From Owenia fusiformis (lineage: Eukaryota > Annelida > Polychaeta > Sabellida > Oweniidae), in assembly GCA_903813345.2 (NCBI GenBank), contig CAIIXF020000001.1, positions 16,263,915 through 16,327,914 on the forward strand: a stretch of 64,000 nt of DNA. The letters are read 5' to 3'. Of the stretch, positions 55,501 to 64,000 are shown one piece after another; position 1 is the stretch's first letter, and each line of letters starts with the position of its first letter. The notes under the pieces were generated by a model. The model searched no databases and was not told the origin of the DNA. It worked only from the letters and a program-made list of their open reading frames with translations. The position numbers were made by a program, and so were the translations under genes.

Positions 55501-57586
55501 GATTGGACATATTTTTAAACGTTTTATTATCAAACTCAATAAGGTTGTATGAAAATCGATAAATAAATCTAATAATATTGAAGTTTAGAGGAACTATTTC
55601 TTGTATCTGCCATGTTATTTGAAACAAATTAGCCATCTGGTAGTGAAATTGGTAACTGGCTTCTGGCAGCTTGGTTTTTGTGGTAGTAATATCATCTTCA
55701 CTTTGTAGTTCGAATTGCATCATATGTGCTGAACACATTGGGGCAACTGAGTTACAGATTGTACAAGAATTTATTTATTTCTCCTTCATTTATAACTCTA
55801 TTCATTAATTCAGCTCAAATATTCTTGTATTTTAGTTATTCTTACTTTCCACTTACAGCTTCTGTTCCCACTCAACAAGCGAACTCAGGAGAATTTTGAG
55901 AAACACTTTAGTGCTGCTGGCCTGAATGCCATTTGTGACTACCAGAGGGCGCACCAGAGCTCTGAGGACAAAAAGGAATTAAAGTCAGAACTTGAAGAAA
56001 TGATCAAGAATGAGGAGAATTCCAGTGAAATCATACCGTTTGTCAAAGATCAGATGAAAAAGAACAACATTGGGGAATCTGAGGCTTGTGTACTGGTATG
56101 TACTTTTCATGTATCTGTTACTTTATGTCATTTACTTTTTAAAAGAAAATTTTTACTTTGCACTTATCTGAACATTTATTTGCACTCACTTGAAAATTCA
56201 TTAACACTCATTTGAGAAATTCCAAACCATTAAAAGGGATATATCAACCACACATGATCAATAACAAACCCTTAATAGTCAGAATAGGTGAAATAACACT
56301 TTTAGGTGAAATGAACAATGAACATTCTTAACTTTGGAAACCTTGTCACTGGATTTTTCCAACATTTCGGAGAGCCATCTGCAGTTTTATGGTTACTAAT
56401 CAGCCCTCGTAATACTGCAAGTTTGCTCGGCTTTATCATACTTAGGTACTGGGATATATGTAAGAGCAAACTTGCCGGTATTTTCATCTTAATGCAGATC
56501 CTTAAATGCTCACGGCATATTGAGGTCTGGTTAGTACCTGTGAGTTGGATGGCCATGCTGTGGACAACTTCTGGAGAGAACAATCCTCTTTAAATCTTTT
56601 CTCAATTAATTTGATGAAATTGAGATGAAACAGTTGAAATTAGGTGATATTTTACTTGAACATATTAACTGAAACTTCCAGATAAAATATTCATATGTTT
56701 GCGTACGATTATCATAAATGATGCTAGATTATGTGTGTTAGAATGTATTCAAAATAAAATGTATTTTTAGGTGTGGAATACGATAATGAATGCGGTAGAG
56801 TGGAACAAGAAAGAGGAGTTGGTAGCTGAGCAGGCTGTGAAACATCTCCAGCTGTACGCACCCGTCCTTGCAGCTCTCACAAACTCCCACAAGTCTGAGC
56901 TTTCCCTCATGTGTAAGGTCCAGAACTACTGCTTCAGCAACATTCACCTCATGAAGGTTTTCCAGCGTATCATTGTCCTGTTCTACCATGGTTAGTATGA
57001 AAAAAGGTTCACTTAAATATACATATACTGTTGTATATAATATGAGTAATATGTAGTTGAATATGGTTTCATGTATATCTATAGATGACATATTTTGAAT
57101 AGACGGTTCAAAGGAATTTATTAACAATTGCCTATCCAAAGGCATTTATTCCACATGTTATTTCACGTCTATTTGTGAATTTTCAAATAGTTAGTTAGCT
57201 TGTGAAACAATTAATCTAGTACTACAGTAGTACATGTAGTTTGATGTGATACATTTTCTCAAAAATGAACTTGAATAGATACTAGTAGTTGCAAATGTTC
57301 TGAAAATGACAAATTTGCCAAATTCAGTACAGTTTACCACCAAATCAAATCAATTTACACAAGAATGAACATTTGAAAACTTGAGTACATGCAATATGTG
57401 AAGATATTCTCAATGTGTTTATGTTTTTTTCCTGTTGCAGCTGACGTCCTCAGTGAAGATACAATCATTAAGTGGTACAAGGAGGCCCACACTAACAAGG
57501 GGAAGAGCGTCTTCCTTGAGCAGATGAAATCTTTTGTCGAATGGCTTGAAAATGCTGAGGAGGAATCAGATGAGGAAGAAGATTAA
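52515..57586 (+). CDS. BZW2: eIF5-mimic protein (BZW/5MP), complete, nine coding exons
   Basis: Translation regulator with a HEAT-repeat body and a C-terminal W2 domain. Known family members imitate the eIF5 C-terminal domain, bind eIF2 and eIF3, and restrain initiation at poor or non-AUG start codons. Coding exons: 52515-52575, 52974-53056, 53572-53659, 53963-54126, 54394-54529, 55080-55189, 55859-56095, 56771-56990, 57441-57586; phases match throughout and give 414 residues against 419 in human BZW1/2. Diagnostic stretches include '[15 protein letters not shown]' at the N-terminus, '[20 protein letters not shown]', '[13 protein letters not shown]', '[18 protein letters not shown]' (first aromatic/acidic box) and the acidic tail '[17 protein letters not shown]' (second box). 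The ATG at 52515 follows an acceptor 11 bases upstream, so the leader is spliced. One exon ends with an unusual donor (gttagt at 56991). The animal ancestor had a single gene, so BZW1 versus BZW2 is not meaningful here; the symbol is nominal. Confidence 0.95.
53332..53493. repeat. ~160-bp MITE-like hairpin in BZW intron
   Basis: Left 'ggggctgagctaaggttttc' pairs imperfectly with right 'gcccttacctcaagccc', and 'gaccagctggtc', 'caaggaccagttgcc' and 'ctggcaaatgaccagtgg' form internal inverted partners. Confidence 0.55.
54575..54685 (+). repeat. Degenerate ~20-bp tandem repeat
   Basis: Three to four variants of 'aatcctttcacccaagttct' in the intron following BZW exon 54394-54529. Confidence 0.5.
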
Positions 57587-57744
57587 TGGGGAAATTCCTC
57601 AATATTTTCACGAATATTTGACAATTTATTTGATGGAGAGACTGAATCCTTGAATAGAAAAATGGCATAAATTTGACTAGAACTAGATCAGTAGATTTTA
57701 ATACCAACCATGTATTCACAAAAGCACGAAAAAGTATAAAATAA

Positions 57745-57750
57745 AATAAA
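57745..57750 (+). promoter_or_regulatory. Polyadenylation signal of BZW (proximal)
   Basis: AATAAA 159 bases after the stop codon in 'ataaaataaaggtgcag'. A second AATAAA at 58206-58211 could give a longer transcript. Confidence 0.5.
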
Positions 57751-58861
57751 GGTGCAGAATACTGTAAATTGCAAGTTCAAATATATAGAGATGAATATTG
57801 TATAAAAGGTTCCATCTTTGAAGATATAAAGAAATTGAACTTGATAGTATTTGTTTCAGATTAAGTTGATTCTGTATCATCGTTTAAAAGTATTTGCTAG
57901 CTACTATATAAGATATGTCAATTTTGGATGAACTTTTTATGTAGTGTATTATTTGCACATGTTAATCTAACAGTTACCTAGCACTTGACAACTGATAGCT
58001 GCCTGCACCATTTATGTTTTTGTACCTCTGATGGGCCTCTAATTTCACAGAAATTGTGTTTCTAGATTTTGGCTATTGCTAACATTATTTTTTATTTTGA
58101 TATATTTGATGTATGATAGATATGCAATAATACAACCTGTCACAGTTGAATTGAGCACATATGTGGCTCTTAGAGCAGAGTAGGGCCATCTGGAAGCACT
58201 GGGTCAATAAATGTGCCTGAAAGCAAGAAATTCTGTGAAATTGGAGGTACCGCATTGTAAATATCAACAATATTGATGTCTGTGTATTTTGATCTTTGTA
58301 AGATCTCAATTTCAAGGGAGAATTGGAATTATGTAGAGAAATAATCAATTTCAGGAATATAATGGAGAAAATATTTTATATTGGAATGTATACCAAAAGT
58401 AATAACAATAAAATACATGATATTAATGAAGATGAATCGTCTTCTTATTTTCTTCTAGAGATTGATATCAAAGCATATACTCTAGGAGCAAAGAATAACA
58501 TTCTACTTATATTGTGTTTTCTTTCTTTTAGCGAGATAAATTGTGACTTAAAAAGGGTGAAAGCGCTGAAACCAGAACAAATCGTGGAACTTTCCATATA
58601 TGACCAGACAAACTTGCTGGGTGTAAAAATCAATTGTGCCCAAAATTTCCTCTATTTTTCACTTTTGGCAATTTTTACCCCCACTCGTAAAATTTATAGG
58701 GGTAGGCTTCATGAACATCCATAAAAATTTAGGATTATCATTTATTAGTATCAAAATTTCACCTTTTACCATGATACACATGATAAGAGATGAGATTCCA
58801 GCCAGTTTTTAAAAAACTGAATATTTACCTATCTTTATTAATTCCTTCTATCTTAGGCGAT

Positions 58862-59055
58862 CAGCCAGGGGGATTGGTCGGTATCAAATTAGGGGAATAA
58901 TTGCCCCCCCCCCCCTAAGTTGGGCCCAGAAAAAAAATTGGCCTCAAAATTTCAAAATATGGGCCCACTTTTCGGTTTTAGGGGCCCAACATTTTTTTCT
59001 CTGACCGGAAATTTGCCCCCCCCCCCCCCTTGTTGGTTCCTGGATCCGCCACTGC
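58862..59055. repeat. C-run-bearing element ending in 'ggatccgccactg'
   Basis: Two C homopolymers (about 58904-58916 and 59015-59029) enclose mirrored 'ttgggccca' and 'gggcccaac' phrases. The right edge 'cctggatccgccactgcc' is typical of transposon-derived repeats in invertebrate genomes. No coding capacity. Confidence 0.5.
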
Positions 59056-59764
59056 CACTAATTTACCATTCAAATTGACTCCTGATACTTTACAGAAATG
59101 TGCCTGTTTTGATTTTTCTTATGTCAATATGTTAACTATAGAAATCTACTATTTTAGAAAATTCCATAATAGACTTTTTGAGAAAAATACAATTTGATAA
59201 AGCCATATTGATAGCGGTTTATAATGGCAGCCAATGGAGATTTTTCAAAATTCAAACGCCAATATCTTTGGAACTAGGCAAACGAAAAAAAATCCTTCTT
59301 ATTTTGAAGATAATCATGTTATTGTAAGATACTAGGAATATGGGCTTTATTACCCTAGAACTGTACTGCAGGGGGTGTTTTTGAAGATTGATTAATTAAC
59401 ATGGGGCTCAATGTAAATGTGCAAAATTTTCGAGGCCTGCTTTTATCAACTGGGGCCACTTATCACCACCACTTCGTTAGATATCAAAATGAATTAATGA
59501 TGCTTCTGTCAAATAATGGTGCTTTATAGCAGGTACTACTAGTATATTACTGACTATTTCAGCTATATTGGTTTTGCTATAAAACCATCAAATCTTTCTG
59601 TATACGCAGCCCCCTGTTTATATCCGCTTACTTTCCCGTAACCTATACAGTGCGTATCAAAAAACGCAACAGATTGTTATCTCGGAAAAGCACAAAACCA
59701 GTAATAACAGCATTGATTTCATTCAATGCACCATAAAGCCAAGAGTCTCCTCTTTACAATGATA

Positions 59765-59850
59765 TGTTACAGATCGCTACCCGCACAACGACACCACTTG
59801 TTACGGATCGCTACATGCACAGCGACACCAATTGTTACGGATCGCGATCG
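59765..59850 (+). repeat. 34-bp tandem repeat, 2.5 copies
   Basis: Unit 'tgttacggatcgctacatgc' plus 'acagcgacaccaat', starting at 59765, 59799 and 59833. GC- and CpG-rich compared with its surroundings. Confidence 0.85.
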
Positions 59851-61062
59851 TAACTGTTGCTTCGGGATCTTGTGGTCATTCGGTACTCGCGAGGCTCCTT
59901 TCTTCTAATCTAACACGACTCCTTTAGATTCGTTTCCTAATTTTATTGTAACTTCTTGATTATCGATCTCCATTATTGATTCGGTCAGCAGAACTTCAGT
60001 AGGCTTGTTATTGTTCCTCCTTTCAATAGTTGTTGAGCATCGTTGTGTGAGTAAAACTTACTGAATCAACAGATCTTGCCGACTTCTTTATATACCAGGT
60101 AAAATACATTATTTTACCTGTCAAAATTGTGCAAATATAAGTAAGAATATTGCTGATTTCATGCTTAGGTAAGCAAGATTCAAATCATAATTCTGAGTTG
60201 TGATTGGTTGTTGGAAGTTTCAACTTGTCAGAATTCTTCTGATATATCTTTATTTTGGCTGAATATAGTAGCGTAGGGATTCCCCTGCACTAAAGCAAAC
60301 TGAGGTCTAAATAGTCATTAATCATAAGAAAGCAGCAAGATCTTTACAATGTTTGAATATGCTGAATATAAATGGTATTTTATATTGGATAATAAATAAT
60401 AAATAAATAATGAAGTAATTATATATAATTAAATATAATTACGTACTGACCGAATCATAACAATCTCCCCTTCTTTAGAAATTAACCATACCTGGTTAAT
60501 TTACTTTACAATATAAATTATTTATTTATTTATTTTATTTTTATTTTATATTTTTGAGATGATAAACCACATTCCGGCCGCGCAACAACCCATTAGGTTG
60601 ACGTGGTTCCTGGTTCCAATGAATGTGGCGAAAGACCAGGATTACTTTCATGCTCCAGAGTTCATGGTTTAATTAACTGTTAAGAGGCACTATTTGTAAA
60701 AAGGGGGCAGGACACCATTGGAGGGTGGCACATGTCAAATTTTATATTTCAAAAATTTTATTCTTATATGAAAGTATGACCATTGGGAAGCCAAAATATG
60801 TTATTCATTTTTCTCACAGATGATTGGTTAGTGTGTGACACCGTTGCTAAGCAACCCATGTTTGTTGTCTTTTTACAACCTAGAAAATGCACCAAAATCA
60901 GTGAAAAAAGACATATTTCTAGCTTATGATATGCCAAGAAGATAATCCAAAACCAGTTAATAACCATTTGATTTGTATATGGGACATGTTGAAGAGTTCA
61001 TATGTATTGTTTATTATGACGTCACATTGGTTGCCATGGTAACGGAGCCTTTTCTGGAACAT

Positions 61063-61202
61063 GGGTCAATTAAGAGACGAAATGGCAGCCATCTTTGGAC
61101 CCAGTTTGTTTAATAAGCCAGATGTCCCATGTAGAGTGGGTATTACTGTTGGAAAGAGGAGCATTAGAGCTTTCATAATCTGCAATAAAATAACTGGGAT
61201 TT
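61063..61202 (+). repeat. Duplicated 140-bp block, copy 1
   Basis: From 'gggtcaattaagagacgaaa' to 'aataactgggattt'. Copy 2 begins 238 bases later and has exactly the same length, with substitutions but no insertions or deletions. Both copies keep the same reading frame open ('DVPC.V.ITVGKRSIRA'). Confidence 0.8.
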
Positions 61203-61300
61203 GGGGTTTTCAAGATTTTACAAGCATTTTACTTTTAACTTTTTTTTCGATGTTTTCGGCCATTTCTTCAAGGTTTTCGTGATTTTAATTGTAAACATGA

Positions 61301-61440
61301 GGGTCAATATAGAGACGAAATGGCAACCATCTTTGGATCCAATTTGCCAGAAAAGCCAGATGTCCCATGTACAGTGAGTATTACTGTTGGAAAGAGGAGC
61401 ATTAGGGCCTTAATAATCTGCAATAAAATAACTGGGATTT
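61301..61440 (+). repeat. Duplicated 140-bp block, copy 2
   Basis: Second copy of the block at 61063-61202, starting 'gggtcaatatagagacgaaa'. See copy 1 for the comparison. Confidence 0.8.
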
Positions 61441-62286
61441 TGATATTGTTTAGATGTAGCAATGATTATCATCTTATATCTAAATCTGCCACATATGATA
61501 TATGGAGAATAAGGATGACATTGCTGGCACAATAAACCCTATTGGCCAAAATGGAAGGATGTTAGGTCAATATAATTGTCTTAATAAAGTGCCCATACTC
61601 CATTTTTCATTGTTCAAATCATGGGCTTTCAATTATATTTTTTATAAAGAAATGTGTGTTATCAAGCAGGATTATTAATTTAAACTTCAAATGGATTATA
61701 ATCATTGAATTGATGGATGAAGTAGTTACAATGCTTCTTTTAACCAATCTCATGTTATATTTGCTAATACTAAGCTACCCCTACCCCATTTTCCAAAATA
61801 TAAATTTTCAACGTAATTCGCAATTTAAGTCAAGTAGCACTTAAGATTAGAGTTACATCATGTATGGAGTATTAAGACATGAAATGTATTTGATTGACTA
61901 GATTAAGCCAGCTAGCCTGGAATTGACCAAAAAACCTCTAGACATGAAACATTGATATGTGACAGGTTCTGAATCAGGCTCAAAAGTGATGAGTCGGCAC
62001 ATTTTATCATATCAAGTTAGAGTTTCAATTTACAAGAAACTTTAAGTATAAGAAGAAAAAATATCCACACCTCTATTTTTATTTATTGTGTATCATATCC
62101 ATCATGATAAACCATGACATCTCAAACCTTCTCAGCCCTAAGGTGAAACAGAAAGAGGCTATGAGTATTACATAGCAATACAACACAATTGATGTTTGGA
62201 AAATATCCGCAAACTCTTGGCGCAAACTGTACATGATATACTTGGTATGCAGTTCATTTCCCATCTTTCTGACCGTTTTATTTAGC

Positions 62287-62403
62287 AGTTATGTCCCTAT
62301 CATTGAATATATGCCTAAGGTCTGTCACCAATATAGCCCGAGCTTGCGAGGGTTATATTACGACAGACCGAAGGCATATATTCAATGATACGGACATAAC
62401 TGT
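62287..62403. repeat. 117-bp hairpin element
   Basis: Left 'agttatgtccctatcattga' and 'atatatgcctaaggtctgtc' are mirrored by right 'gacagaccgaaggcatatat' and 'tcaatgatacggacataact'. The loop contains 'gcccgagcttgcgagggt', a GC-rich mini-stem. Confidence 0.85.
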
Positions 62404-62754
62404 TGTATTACATACTGTGACGGAATGTGGCGTCTGGGCCGAGCGGAAACCCGTGTGTCACTTTAAAACTCTCACGTGGTATGAGAGCCGGCGGGGAACG
62501 TCTGTTGGTGAAAGGATTTTGTTGTGTTGATTTTTATTATATCGTTATGCCACTGATATAACATGCATAAAATAACAGAATGACAAGGGAAATACACAAT
62601 GAATAACTTTGAGATGAATGAGTCAATTTAGAGGAATGTGTAAATGGAATTAATTATGATAAAGATTCTGGCCAATATCTATTTATACTTTCTAGCTCCT
62701 TTGGTGATGGCTCATGAGCAAAATGAACTGAGCAATCGGTACCTTTGGCTACAA

Positions 62755-63225
62755 TCAATTTCGGCTCGGGAGGAAAATACAATACTCAAATAGCTTAGCA
62801 AAACTTCATACACAAAATGGAGGCCGTCAAAATCCTCCTTATCAATGACTCAATATAAAGCAGGGGCAACTCAATGGGCTCCGGAGCAAAATGTAATGCT
62901 CTCAATAATCAGTGAGTCTCTAAACAAAGCATAAAGTTTCAATAGGCTCCGGAGGAAAATGCAAGACTCCGAATAAATAGCTGAACAAGTGGGAGCAACT
63001 CAACGGGCTCCAGAGCAAAGTGCAATGCTCCCAAATCAATAGCTAAACAAGCTTGTAAGCAAAACAGGAGCTTTGAGAGCAATTAAGTACCTATTGCATA
63101 TGAATTACTACTACCTTGGTTATACCAATTAAGTCACATAGCAATAGTCTTACACTACCTTGCCTCTTTGGAATAAACTCTTTGCTCCACACAAGTGAAA
63201 TCGGCTCCGGAGCAAAACGTAAGGA
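62755..63225 (+). repeat. Degenerate ~65-bp repeat (GGCTCCGGAGCAAA)
   Basis: Copies of 'gggctccggagcaaaatgta' or close variants at about 62763, 62877, 62944, 63007 and 63191, several followed by 'aatagctaaacaag'-like phrases. Confidence 0.65.
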
Positions 63226-64000
63226 GCAGTTTTGGTAAGAGCAATTTGTTACAGATATGGACAATCTTTATGGTTGTGAATGAAATTGAAATAATTGACA
63301 AGTCGACAGAAATACTGAGAATGAAAGATAAGAAAATAATGAATGTGTGAACTGTTAAAGTGATAGAACTACGGGGAATAAAGGATTGGAAATAACGAAT
63401 GGCAGGTGGAACGTTTCACAAAGAATGGAATGTAAAAGATTGAATGAAGGAAAGGATATGAATTTGAACTTATTTCCCTTATCACTCTTGGATTGCAAAG
63501 TGGAATTAAAACGGTTATGTAAACTAGATTCTCTCACTCTGACTTCACTTTACAGATCTAACAGAAAAAGTGAATTTAAAGAACAAATAACAAGACTTTA
63601 TTATAATTACCGTATGCAGAATACATGTTCACAACAGCACTGAACGACTTTCAGTATGACAACGCATCTCCGTGTAACGCAAAATATATCCAGTTCAAGT
63701 TCGTTATAAATCCATAATATAACACCATCAATAGCACAAATATCTGACGTTACTCAATACAGCAATATAAATCCACAATCTGTTACGAATCTGTTATAAA
63801 TCCAAATGATACAATTTTGTTATAATTCCAAAATGCGATCGCAGCTCCTTACTCTTCAACGATTCAAAACTAGACTGACCATTCCTCGAATGATCGTGAG
63901 AACACTAAGATTACGGAACATCTCTTTCCATATAAGGAAATGTTACTATGACAACGAATCTGAATGCTTGCTACAATGTCAAAATATCTGTCACATCAAA

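Larger units (their letters stand above)
59056..64000. other. Gene-free, repeat-bearing right end
   Basis: I found no exon series with consistent splice sites and no RNA gene. Contents are the repeats listed separately (34-bp array, duplicated 140-bp block, hairpin at 62287, 'gctccggagcaaa' array). The inverted phrase pair 'ttgattcggtcag' (59976) and 'ctgaccgaatca' (60446) may mark another worn element. Confidence 0.45.

Noticed and set aside
58323-58724. 133-residue ORF after BZW
   Set aside because: AT-rich low-information composition, no splice support, and it lies beyond the BZW polyadenylation signals.
60541-60660. GC-rich stretch 'ccggccgcgcaacaaccc' considered as a tRNA or tRNA-derived SINE
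   Set aside because: No A box or B box (no GGTTCRANNCC) and no cloverleaf could be drawn.
63386-63643. 85-residue ORF near the right edge as part of a retroelement
   Set aside because: No reverse transcriptase, integrase or gag motif visible; the frame is probably chance.

Overview
The window is animal nuclear DNA. It is AT-rich, its genes are split by GT-AG introns, and it is crowded with inverted-repeat (fold-back/MITE-like) elements and degenerate minisatellites. The repeat style (for example a 'cccaacgaacgaagttcgg' element followed by a GTCC-rich stretch at 6305-7070), the ciliary gene and the intronless glycan-enzyme genes suggest a lophotrochozoan, most likely a mollusc such as a bivalve. 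The species cannot be fixed from sequence alone.

Layout. 1372-25797 (+): the 3' three-quarters of CFAP74, an axonemal protein with ASH/PapD-like domains. I trace 31 exons with matching phases, including two 21-nt microexons and a tentative 12-nt one. Its intron between 12535 and 16826 hosts two intronless genes on the opposite strand: a GAL3ST-like galactose-3-O-sulfotransferase (13264-14526) and an unassigned type II membrane protein with a possible glycosyltransferase fold (14877-15812). 28527-29093 (-): a small coiled-coil protein. 33010-38278 (+): a seven-exon gene for a 334-residue protein that I do not recognise. 44240-45330 (+): an intronless membrane-anchored glycosyltransferase-like gene broken by one frameshift. 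47801-49907 (-): a two-exon SPRY-domain protein. 52515-57586 (+): a complete nine-coding-exon BZW/5MP (eIF5-mimic protein) gene of 414 residues. After 57752 I see no convincing gene, only repeats.

The genes form no operon. CFAP74 works in the cilium. The sulfotransferase and the two glycosyltransferase-like genes are Golgi-type enzymes, all intronless, consistent with the gene-family expansion of glycan modifiers seen in molluscs. BZW regulates translation start. The SPRY and BZW genes are divergently arranged and may share a promoter region near 49908-50188.

The strongest structural signals are non-coding: a 987-bp fold-back element with a 5-bp target duplication (42303-43289), a roughly 100-bp almost loop-free palindrome (39142-39241), a 643-bp mariner-type fold-back element with TA flanks (36397-37039), a 21-bp perfect terminal-inverted-repeat element (20413-21140) abutting a minisatellite, and a distant inverted repeat pair (about 43700-44110 and 49010-49455) flanking the broken glycosyltransferase and part of the SPRY gene.
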